In this document: one piece after another, positions 56,468 to 64,000 of the stretch | Numbering within the stretch: position 1 is the stretch's first letter | Layout: each line of letters begins with the position of its first letter | Assembly: GCF_015218165.1 (NCBI RefSeq) | Contig: NZ_CP048659.1 | Coordinates: 1,426,001-1,490,000, forward strand | From: Acinetobacter piscicola | GTDB taxonomy: Bacteria; Pseudomonadota; Gammaproteobacteria; Pseudomonadales; Moraxellaceae | DNA: 64,000 nt | Reading direction: 5' to 3' | Notes under the pieces: model-generated | Seen by the model: the letters and a program-made list of their open reading frames with translations, nothing else | Told to the model about the DNA's origin: nothing | Database searches by the model: none | Made by a program: the position numbers and the translations under genes

Positions 56468-57373
56468 ATGCAACTTATTAAAATTCAACGCTGTATTCAT
56501 ACACTTGGTTTTTTATTTTTACTCGGATGTTCTGTTGTGACTTATGCCGATGGAAAAGTATATTTAGATAATGTTCAACAATTGGTTAAAAAAGCGGATC
56601 AGGGGGATCTTGATGCGATTCACCAACTGATTGCCATGTATGGCAAAGGAGAAACAGTTGCTAAAGATGAGCAAAAAGCATTGCAATATTCAAGAAAAGG
56701 TGCGGCTTTGGGGGATGCTCAGTCAAAATATATGGCGGGTATGATCTTATTACATCGTCCAGACGTTTCAAAACAAGATATTGTGGAAGCAACAAAACTG
56801 TTAACTGAGGTTGCTGAATCAGGACATGCACACACCCAGGCGACTCTAGGGAGTTATTATTTAACAGGTGAGCTTTTACCGAAAAATATTGAACAAGGGA
56901 TTCGGTGGACAGAGGCTGCAGCCAAACAAAATCATGGTCTTGCTTTAAACAATCTGGGTTGGATGTATTACAAAGGTACGGGGCTAAAACAAGATTATAA
57001 GAAAGCCGTAGAGTACCTGGAAAAAGGCGTAAAACAAAATAATGCTTTGGCTTATGCAAACTTAGCAACACTTTATAGCCGTGGCGATGGTGTAAAACAA
57101 AATGACCAAAAAGCAGTTGAGTTGTTAGAAAAGTCAGTTGAACTTGGAGAACCAATGGCGAAAGTCAATCTTGCTTTGGCATATTACAACGGTGTTGGCA
57201 CGAAAAAAGATCAGGATAAAGCCTATCGCTTAATACAAGAGGCAGCACAAGCCGGTGTGCCACAAGCCATTGCCATGTTACAAGGTACAGAAACGGATTC
57301 AAAGGGCTGTCGTGAAGTCAAAAGTATGGTCGATGGTAAAGTGTACACCGCCATCGAGTGCCCGATGAGCTGA
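56468..57373 (+). CDS. Secreted Sel1-repeat protein
   Basis: A signal peptide (ending VTYADG) is followed by six Sel1-like repeats of about 36 residues (for example LNNLGWMYYKGTGLKQDYKK). The C-terminal tail ends YTAIECP with a paired Cys 17 residues earlier. Sel1 repeats form superhelical scaffolds for protein binding. The next gene is a longer paralogue with the same tail, so the two probably arose by duplication. A GC pair (LLGC) occurs in the signal, but without a clean lipobox a soluble periplasmic form is more likely. Confidence 0.85.
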   Translation: MQLIKIQRCIHTLGFLFLLGCSVVTYADGKVYLDNVQQLVKKADQGDLDAIHQLIAMYGKGETVAKDEQKALQYSRKGAALGDAQSKYMAGMILLHRPDVSKQDIVEATKLLTEVAESGHAHTQATLGSYYLTGELLPKNIEQGIRWTEAAAKQNHGLALNNLGWMYYKGTGLKQDYKKAVEYLEKGVKQNNALAYANLATLYSRGDGVKQNDQKAVELLEKSVELGEPMAKVNLALAYYNGVGTKKDQDKAYRLIQEAAQAGVPQAIAMLQGTETDSKGCREVKSMVDGKVYTAIECPMS

Positions 57374-57587
57374 GTTAAGTCGAAAAATCTTGCAAGCGAT
57401 TTCATTTTATTGTTAAGGGGTGAAATGATCGTTTTAAAAAATTAATATTTTCCCTTGATGGCTAAGGTCTAGATCATCGTTATTGGGCAATGGAAAAGAC
57501 GTCTGCACAAGGGGAAATCGAAAAGATTCAAACAAAAAAATCGTGCATATTTTATGAGAAAGTTTGAATAATTAAGGGCATTGCATC

Positions 57588-58811
57588 ATGTATAAAAAAC
57601 AAATTTATACCAAAATGAGTATGAGTTTACTGTGTCTTAGTTTAGCGGCATGCAGTCAGTCACAACAAGTTGAAGCAGTCGAATCCAAACCATCTGCAGT
57701 TGCATCACAATCTCAAATAACACAACTTATTGCGGATGCTGAGGCAGGACATGTTAAAGCACAGTATCAAGTTTTTGAATATTATTATGAGCATGACAAG
57801 GCAAAGGCGCTGAAATATTTAAATTTAGCCGTAGAACAAGAGTATCCACCAGCATTAAATGCAATAGGTTGGTTTTACTATAAAGGTGAAAATGTAGCTA
57901 AAAATAGTAGTAAAGCGCTGTTTTATTTAAATCAAGCCAGGGAAAAAGGTTCACTATTGGCGTATGTCAACTTGGCGACCATATATCAACGTGGTGATAT
58001 TGCTGCTAAAGATGAAAAAAAGGCTTTTGAATTATTAAAATATGCTTCAGCGCAAGGATTAGCAGAGGCGACATTTAATTTATCTAATTGTTACGCACAT
58101 GGTCTGGGCGTAGTGCAGGATAAAACCAAAGCAGCTGAGTATTTAAAAAAATCTGCCGATCAAGGTTTTGCACTTGGTCAATATTATTATGGAAGTTTAT
58201 TGTTTTATGGGAATTATGTAAAAAAGAATATTCAAGAAAGTCTTCGATATTTTGCACTTGCAGCTGAACAAGGACATGTGGATGCACAAGCTATGTTAGG
58301 TTCGCTCTACAGTAGTGGCGAATATGTAGAATTAGATCCAGAATTATCATTTAAATGGACTGAAAAAGCGGCTAAAAATGGTCATTTAAAGGCTTTGGCA
58401 GATTTAGGGTGGATGTATACCCAAGGCGAAGTCGTCAAAAAAGATCTGAATAAAGGAATGCAAATGTTGCAAAAAGCTGCTGAGTCCAAAAGTGCAGATG
58501 CGATGTTGTATTTAGGAATTTTATATGCACGCGGACAAGGGGTGGAGCGAGATCCTAAGCGGGCCTTTGATTATTACTCAAAAGCTGTTGATAGTGGAAA
58601 TACACGGGCAAAATTCTTTTTAGGAGATGCATATTATCAAGGTAAGGGTGTTTTAGCAGACAAAGACAAAGCCTTAGAAATACTGATACAGGCATCGCAA
58701 GAGGGTAAAAGTGTAGATCAGCTTGCCATGAAAAAATATGATATTTGTCGCTTAGAAACACGAATGGTTAAAGACAAATCCATGTATGCCATAGAATGTC
58801 CTTTATTTTAA
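57588..58811 (+). CDS. Sel1-repeat lipoprotein
   Basis: The 407-aa protein has a lipobox L-A-A-C (CLSLAACSQS), followed by about nine Sel1-like repeats. The tail is CRLETRM and ends YAIECP, with the same Cys-x16-Cys spacing as its upstream paralogue. It is probably anchored to a membrane in the periplasm as a scaffold. It is separated from the paralogue by 214 bp without a clear terminator. Its partners are unknown. Confidence 0.87.
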   Translation: MYKKQIYTKMSMSLLCLSLAACSQSQQVEAVESKPSAVASQSQITQLIADAEAGHVKAQYQVFEYYYEHDKAKALKYLNLAVEQEYPPALNAIGWFYYKGENVAKNSSKALFYLNQAREKGSLLAYVNLATIYQRGDIAAKDEKKAFELLKYASAQGLAEATFNLSNCYAHGLGVVQDKTKAAEYLKKSADQGFALGQYYYGSLLFYGNYVKKNIQESLRYFALAAEQGHVDAQAMLGSLYSSGEYVELDPELSFKWTEKAAKNGHLKALADLGWMYTQGEVVKKDLNKGMQMLQKAAESKSADAMLYLGILYARGQGVERDPKRAFDYYSKAVDSGNTRAKFFLGDAYYQGKGVLADKDKALEILIQASQEGKSVDQLAMKKYDICRLETRMVKDKSMYAIECPLF

Positions 58812-58973
58812 ATAAAAATCTTAAGATCGCAATGCATAACCATTCAATTGAAGCATATCGTAAATATGGGGCAAAAGCCTTAAATATTGCAATAAAAAAT
58901 GATTAGCATAAAAAGTGAAAAGCATATATAAAATATAGAAATAGAAAATTACATAATGTAGAGGAGTGAGAAA

Positions 58974-59243
58974 ATGGAAGTTATTGCGTACCTACATAAT
59001 GCAGACTTGCTCTTAGAGGATGAACAAGGCGTTGCAGTGATTAGTGGAAGTCACTATGTTTTAAGTTTAGGTGATCAGGTGCATATTCGCCAAGTGATTG
59101 ATGAGCCTGCAAAAATTTACCAAGTGCATATTTCATTTGCGAGTGCTGAACATGCTATGTTGCATGAGGATGAAATTTTTATCAAATTTGAAGGCTCTAG
59201 AAATGCTTTTCAAGACTATTTACGTAGCACCACAGTCCACTAA
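58974..59243 (+). CDS. Small protein of unknown function, 89 aa
   Basis: The protein is soluble, acidic and predicted rich in beta strands (MEVIAYLHNADLLLEDEQG and on). It has no cysteine, signal or membrane segment. I do not recognise it. A GAGGAGTGAG tract before the ATG is a good ribosome-binding site and a terminator follows, so it is a real, independently transcribed gene. Confidence 0.75.
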   Translation: MEVIAYLHNADLLLEDEQGVAVISGSHYVLSLGDQVHIRQVIDEPAKIYQVHISFASAEHAMLHEDEIFIKFEGSRNAFQDYLRSTTVH

Positions 59244-59548
59244 GGTGGTATTCTAAATTTCACCCATTCAGGCAACAATAGGTTGCCTTTTTTACGGTTT
59301 AAGATCTGTTAAACGTAATGCAAGCACATTCATTTTAAAAAATGAGTTTGTGAGAGATATATTGGATATAAAAGTAGCAAAAAGCAGCCACTATTTATTT
59401 ACAAAATAACGGTCATCACGAATTAACACGCTGCTTGCATTAACTTTTGGCTTGATTTTTAGTAAAATTTGATTGTCCATATTGCTTATGAAGCTTTCAA
59501 GGAAGCAAAACATTCGTAAGTAATTTTTTAAAAAAGAGGAATAACACC
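59244..59548. other. Intergenic region with terminator, upstream of acnB
   Basis: This 305-bp gap holds the terminator at 59270-59293 and then the acnB leader. AGAGGA at 59534-59540 is the acnB ribosome-binding site. No other element was recognised. Confidence 0.5.
59270..59293 (+). terminator. Terminator of the 89-aa protein gene
   Basis: AGGCAAC (59270-59276) and GTTGCCT (59282-59288) form a hairpin followed by TTTTT. Confidence 0.82.
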
Positions 59549-62188
59549 GTGCTAGAAGCTTACCGCCAACACGTTGAAGAACGTGCCGCACTCGGAGTCC
59601 CACCGAAGCCACTTGACGATGCTCAAACTGCTGCATTAGTTGAATTATTAAAAAACCCACCTGCTGGTGAAGAAGCTTTTTTAGTTGACTTGCTTGAAAA
59701 TCGTGTTCCAGCGGGCGTTGACCAAGCTGCTTATGTAAAAGCTGCTTTCTTAGCTGCTGTGGCAAAGGGTGAAGCAACTTCTCCTTTGGTTTCTAAAGAA
59801 CGTGCGGTTTACTTACTAGGTACGATGCTTGGTGGTTATAACGTTGCACCATTAGTTGCATTGCTTGATGATGCTGCCTTAGGTGAACTCGCTGCTGAAG
59901 CATTGAAAAAAACACTTCTTGTATTTGATGCGTTCCATGACGTTGCTGATAAAGCAAAAGCGGGCAATGCAAATGCAAAAGCAGTTCTTCAATCTTGGGC
60001 TGACGCTGAATGGTTCACAAGTCGTAAAGATGTTCCTGAAGAAATTAAACTGACTGTTTTCAAAGTGACTGGCGAAACCAACACTGACGACTTGTCACCT
60101 GCACAAGACGCTTGGAGCCGTCCAGACATTCCATTGCATGCAAATGCAATGTTGAAAAACGAACGTGATGGCATCAACCCTGAAAAACCAGGTGAAGTTG
60201 GTCCATTAAGCCAAATCAAAGATCTCATCGCAAAAGGCAACCAAGTTGCATATGTTGGTGATGTTGTGGGTACAGGTTCATCTCGTAAATCTGCAACGAA
60301 CTCTGTGCTTTGGTTCTTTGGTGATGAAATTGCTCACATCCCGAACAAAAAAGACGGTGGCTACTGTTTAGGTTCTAAAATCGCTCCGATTTTCTTCAAT
60401 ACAATGGAAGATGCAGGTGCATTACCTGTAGAAATCGATGTTCAAAACATGAACATGGGTGACGAAATTGTTCTTAAGATTGATCATGCTGCTGCAAAAG
60501 TAACTGCATTCAAAGATGGTGCTCAAATCGCTGAAGCTGAACTTAAAACTCCAGTTCTTCTAGATGAAGTACGTGCGGGTGGTCGTATCAACTTGATCGT
60601 TGGTCGTGGTTTAACTGCAAAAGCACGTGAAGAATTAGGTCTTGCACCTTCTACATTGTTCCGTACACCAGTTCAACCTGCTGCAACAGGTAAAGGCTTC
60701 ACTCAAGCTCAAAAAATGGTCGGTCGCGCTTGTGGTCTTCCTGAAGGTCAAGGTGTACTTCCAGGTACTTACTGTGAACCTAAGATGACCACTGTTGGTT
60801 CGCAAGATACAACAGGTCCAATGACACGTGATGAATTGAAAGACTTAGCTTGCCTAGGTTTCTCTGCTGACCTTGTTATGCAGTCTTTCTGTCATACAGC
60901 TGCGTATCCAAAACCAGTTGACGTTCAAATGCAACACTCGCTTCCTGATTTCATCATGAACCGTGGTGGTGTATCACTACGTCCAGGTGACGGTATTATT
61001 CACTCTTGGTTAAACCGTATGCTTCTTCCAGATACAGTAGGTACTGGTGGTGACTCACATACGCGTTTCCCAATTGGTATTTCATTCCCAGCGGGTTCTG
61101 GTCTTGTAGCGTTCGCTGCTGCGACTGGTGTTATGCCACTCGATATGCCTGAATCTGTACTTGTGAAATTCAAAGGTAAAATGCAACCTGGTATCACACT
61201 ACGTGACCTTGTACATGCAATTCCTTATGTTGCGATTCAGCAAGGTGACTTAACTGTAGAGAAGAAAGGTAAGAAAAACATCTTCTCTGGTCGTATCTTA
61301 GAGATCGACTTAACAGAAATGGAAACTGACTTAACTGTTGAGCAAGCATTCGAACTTTCTGATGCTTCTGCTGAACGTTCAGCTGCTGGTTGTTCAATCA
61401 CACTTTCTGAAGAGAAAGTTGCTGAATACCTGAAATCAAACATCACGATGTTGAAATGGATGATTTCTGAAGGTTATGGCGATGCACGTACTATGGCACG
61501 CCGTGTTGAAAACATGGAAAAATGGTTGGCGAACCCATCACTTCTTAAAGCGGATCCTGACGCTGAATATACGAAAGTGTATGAAATCGACCTTTCTACG
61601 ATCACTGAACCAGTTCTTTGCTGCCCGAATGATCCAGATGATGCGAAATTGTTATCTGACGTTCAAGGCGTGAAAATTGACGAAGTATTCGTTGGTTCAT
61701 GTATGACGAACATCGGTCACTTCCGTGCAGCGGGTAAATTGTTAGAAACAGTTCCAGGCGGTTCATTGTCTACTCGTCTTTGGTTAGCTCCTCCAACGCG
61801 TATGGACGAACGCCAATTGATGGAAGAAGGTTTCTATAATACTTATGGTAAAGCTGGTGCGCGTACTGAAATGCCAGGTTGTTCATTATGTATGGGTAAC
61901 CAAGCACGTGTAGCACCGAACACGACTTGTGTATCGACATCTACTCGTAACTTCCCGAACCGTTTAGGTCAAGGTGCGAACGTTTACTTAGCGTCTGCTG
62001 AGCTTGCTTCTGTTGCTGCTGTACTTGGTAAATTACCAACTCCAGAAGAATATCAACAATATGCTGCTCAAATCGACAGCATGTCTGCTGACATCTATCA
62101 ATACTTGAACTTTGATAAGATGGAAACTTATACAGATGCTGCTGCTGATGTAGATACGAAAAAAATTGCTGCTGCTCAATTGTCTTAA
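59549..62188 (+). CDS. acnB: Aconitate hydratase B
   Basis: This is the main TCA-cycle aconitase, isomerising citrate to isocitrate with a [4Fe-4S] cluster. Domain order is that of AcnB: an N-terminal HEAT-like domain (MLEAYRQHVEERA), the swivel domain early in the chain (GDVVGTGSSRKSATNS), then the catalytic domains. Cluster cysteines appear in VGSCMTNIGHF and PGCSLCMGNQAR. Translation starts at GTG 59549, as shown by the family N-terminus and the AGAGGA site 8 nt upstream. Length (879 aa) is normal. Confidence 0.96.
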   Translation: MLEAYRQHVEERAALGVPPKPLDDAQTAALVELLKNPPAGEEAFLVDLLENRVPAGVDQAAYVKAAFLAAVAKGEATSPLVSKERAVYLLGTMLGGYNVAPLVALLDDAALGELAAEALKKTLLVFDAFHDVADKAKAGNANAKAVLQSWADAEWFTSRKDVPEEIKLTVFKVTGETNTDDLSPAQDAWSRPDIPLHANAMLKNERDGINPEKPGEVGPLSQIKDLIAKGNQVAYVGDVVGTGSSRKSATNSVLWFFGDEIAHIPNKKDGGYCLGSKIAPIFFNTMEDAGALPVEIDVQNMNMGDEIVLKIDHAAAKVTAFKDGAQIAEAELKTPVLLDEVRAGGRINLIVGRGLTAKAREELGLAPSTLFRTPVQPAATGKGFTQAQKMVGRACGLPEGQGVLPGTYCEPKMTTVGSQDTTGPMTRDELKDLACLGFSADLVMQSFCHTAAYPKPVDVQMQHSLPDFIMNRGGVSLRPGDGIIHSWLNRMLLPDTVGTGGDSHTRFPIGISFPAGSGLVAFAAATGVMPLDMPESVLVKFKGKMQPGITLRDLVHAIPYVAIQQGDLTVEKKGKKNIFSGRILEIDLTEMETDLTVEQAFELSDASAERSAAGCSITLSEEKVAEYLKSNITMLKWMISEGYGDARTMARRVENMEKWLANPSLLKADPDAEYTKVYEIDLSTITEPVLCCPNDPDDAKLLSDVQGVKIDEVFVGSCMTNIGHFRAAGKLLETVPGGSLSTRLWLAPPTRMDERQLMEEGFYNTYGKAGARTEMPGCSLCMGNQARVAPNTTCVSTSTRNFPNRLGQGANVYLASAELASVAAVLGKLPTPEEYQQYAAQIDSMSADIYQYLNFDKMETYTDAAADVDTKKIAAAQLS

Positions 62189-62204
62189 TTGATTAAGTAG
62201 TTGA

Positions 62205-62238
62205 AAATAAGGGCTGATTATTCAGCCCTTATTTTTTG
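62205..62238 (+). terminator. Terminator of acnB
   Basis: AAATAAGGGCTGA and TCAGCCCTTATTT form a strong hairpin followed by T residues. Confidence 0.88.
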
Positions 62239-62247
62239 AATTTGTGA

Positions 62248-62841
62248 ATGATAAAAATGAAAACTATTCCAAATCTATATGATTATAAAGTTGAGTTAGC
62301 GCAGATATTTCAGCAGTCAAAAGAAGTAGAAGTCTTATTAGAAAAAATAAGGCTATTGTTTACTAAAATTTTATTCAATTTTTCGTATATGAAATTGCCA
62401 AATTTTCAAATTATTTTAACAGGAAGTTTGAAATTTTCAGTTTGGTACCAAGAACCTAATGCAATTACTGAAACTTTAAATATTCACCAAGAAAAATGTG
62501 ATCTTTATTTATGGCGATGTGTAGACCAAAAGTGGTATTTAGATGATTTATATAGTGATGTTAATGAAGTTGCAGAGCAAATTTTAAAGAGTATTCCAGC
62601 ATTTCATTCAACTCCTGAAAATCCAAAAGAAGTGAAAACCTTGCTTGAAAATGGTTTGATGAACTTTGAGCCTGAAATTTTCCCTAAATTTTCTGAAACA
62701 ATACCCGATGATTTAAATGAGGTATTAACGTGGGATGATCGGTTTGTATTAGTGGGTACAAGTGTGGAGAATTTAAAAATTTATACATATAAAGAATGGA
62801 ATGAATTAATTGAACGTGAGAATTTCTATAAATATGTTTAA
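62248..62841 (+). CDS. Hypothetical protein, 197 aa
   Basis: I do not recognise the family. The protein is soluble, acidic, and has several aromatic-rich segments (DLYLWRCVDQKWYLDDLY, WDDRFVLVG). No signal or membrane segment is present. It begins 10 nt after the acnB terminator; an in-frame ATG three codons later (MKTIPNLYD) is an alternative start. Codon use is more AT-rich than acnB, suggesting an accessory gene. Confidence 0.7.
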   Translation: MIKMKTIPNLYDYKVELAQIFQQSKEVEVLLEKIRLLFTKILFNFSYMKLPNFQIILTGSLKFSVWYQEPNAITETLNIHQEKCDLYLWRCVDQKWYLDDLYSDVNEVAEQILKSIPAFHSTPENPKEVKTLLENGLMNFEPEIFPKFSETIPDDLNEVLTWDDRFVLVGTSVENLKIYTYKEWNELIERENFYKYV

Positions 62842-62964
62842 ATTATCTTTTATTTAAGATTAATTGTGATTTAAATCAACTTTATTTTTAATTTTGTGAA
62901 ATTATTGTATTTTATTAATTGATGAAATAAAATTTAATCTCTTATCAAAACAAGGATAAAAAAA

Positions 62965-64000
62965 ATGAATTATAGTTTTAATAATATCAAAATGAATTTG
63001 GGGATAGCTGTAGTAACAGTACTTCTTACAGCATGTGGGGGTGGGAGTAGTAATAATGATAATACTCCTGTAAAAGATACACCTAAAGATCCCCAAATGA
63101 CCTATAGTCAATTAGTGGGTACGACATTTTCTACAACACCTTTACAATCTGCATTGATTACTGCTATATGTAAAGATGGGGGTGGTTTTAAAGAAAAAGT
63201 TATTACGGATGCTCAAGGGAAATGGAAAGGTGATGTAAATTCAACACAATTACCCTGTCGTTTGGAAGTTACTTCGAGCCAGAAACAGTATCATGGATAT
63301 GCAACAAAGGCTGGAAATGTCAATTTAAATCCATTAACTGATTTACTTATAGCAAATGCAACAAGTCAGTTACCCTCTATTTGGTATAAAACTGGTAGTG
63401 CTATTGATGAAACTAGATTAAAAACATCAAATACCGCTCTACTTAAAACATTAAAAAGTAAAGGGTATAATATCGATGAGTCAAAAGATTTAATTGGTAC
63501 TGTGAGTGACTTAAATTCTGATGAATATCAGGTCACAAAAGATTTGATTTCTACAATAGAAAAAAGCATAACAATTAAAGATTTTAATGAACTACTTTTA
63601 TTAATAAAAGATGGAAATATTGGTCAAATTCCTAATAAGACTTCTATAAGCGAGAATTTACCTAGTTTACAAATAAACCCAAATGCTTGTATAAAAATTG
63701 ATGAAATCAATTATGATCATTGTAATTCGACAGTTATTAATGATTTTGTGGAAAATCAATTAATCACACCGATGGGGGAACAATGTACATTAACGAAAGT
63801 TAATGACAAATTAGTATTGTCTAATGGTAAGATTGCTGTAACTGCCTTATTAAATAGTGAAGAAAATGACTTTGCAGTTATTCCATCAGCTAAAATAGCA
63901 GGTGATAGTTTGCTTATTGCTGCTGCAAATAATGATGGAGTTGCGGTTAGCCTCGTATATGATTTAAAGAAAAAAATAATTGGTGGTTCAACAGCTGGAA
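62965..64000 (+). CDS. Lipoprotein, 3' end outside window
   Basis: The frame is open from the ATG at 62965 (MNYSFNNIKMNLG) to the window end, 345 codons. A lipobox L-T-A-C followed by GGGSSNN marks a lipid-anchored protein, probably of the outer membrane. The mature part starts with a TYSQLVGT segment, and Cys pairs may form disulfides. I do not recognise a catalytic motif. AAGGAT 13 nt upstream is a plausible ribosome-binding site. Confidence 0.8.
   Translation, partial: MNYSFNNIKMNLGIAVVTVLLTACGGGSSNNDNTPVKDTPKDPQMTYSQLVGTTFSTTPLQSALITAICKDGGGFKEKVITDAQGKWKGDVNSTQLPCRLEVTSSQKQYHGYATKAGNVNLNPLTDLLIANATSQLPSIWYKTGSAIDETRLKTSNTALLKTLKSKGYNIDESKDLIGTVSDLNSDEYQVTKDLISTIEKSITIKDFNELLLLIKDGNIGQIPNKTSISENLPSLQINPNACIKIDEINYDHCNSTVINDFVENQLITPMGEQCTLTKVNDKLVLSNGKIAVTALLNSEENDFAVIPSAKIAGDSLLIAAANNDGVAVSLVYDLKKKIIGGSTAG

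Overview
The window reads as chromosomal DNA of an Acinetobacter species, probably not A. baumannii sensu stricto. The base composition is AT-rich. The gene content is typical of the genus: a Vfr/CRP gene divergent from a YhfA-type OsmC gene, hemP with a Fur box, DctA, ClpB, TamA/TamB, AcnB, and a trimeric autotransporter with an extended signal peptide. No rRNA or tRNA gene and no CRISPR array was seen. Both ends cut a gene: a PIG-L deacetylase lacks its 5' end and a lipoprotein lacks its 3' end.

Region 1 (1-15.1 kb) is mostly housekeeping. It holds a PIG-L-type deacetylase, Fur-boxed hemP, a Nudix/ThiE-like fusion, a TPR lipoprotein overlapping mrcB (PBP1b), nadK-yeaC, a TrpD2/YbiB-like gene, dctA, an acyl-CoA dehydrogenase, tas, vfr/yhfA and an M23 peptidase. 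Region 2 (15.1-20.0 kb) is a family 2A encapsulin sulfur locus: rhodanese, encapsulin shell and a cysteine desulfurase with a long disordered targeting arm on the minus strand, with a divergent EpsC-type serine acetyltransferase. Together they would make cysteine and strip and store its sulfur in a protein shell. clpB follows, with a candidate heat-shock promoter.

Region 3 (about 23.07-33.03 kb) is a decayed genomic island between clpB and trmB. It is bounded by a partial copy of the trmB 3' end on the left and a truncated P4-type integrase on the right, and both ends carry an imperfect 26-bp direct repeat. Inside lie a degraded IS5-type element split by an IS982 element, a hydrolase cut by an intact IS5-type element behind a MerR-type promoter, a tniB tail and amber-mutated tniQ of a Tn7/Tn5053-like transposon, an apparently orphan immunity gene next to the frameshifted stub of a NucA/NucB-like nuclease toxin, and an IS3-family element carrying a group II intron.

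Region 4 (33-46.3 kb) has trmB, an ExeM/NucH-type nuclease pseudogene, a NarL-type two-component system, and a divergent 3000-residue trimeric autotransporter. The autotransporter contains eight copies of a module I do not recognise, a 15-residue stalk repeat and an uninterrupted collagen-like Gly-X-Y tract. An inverted pair of candidate regulator sites lies in the divergent promoter region. Region 5 (46.3-64 kb) has coq7, an LplT-like transporter, tamA-tamB, small lipoproteins, two Sel1-repeat proteins sharing a two-cysteine C-terminal tail, acnB, and unknown proteins.
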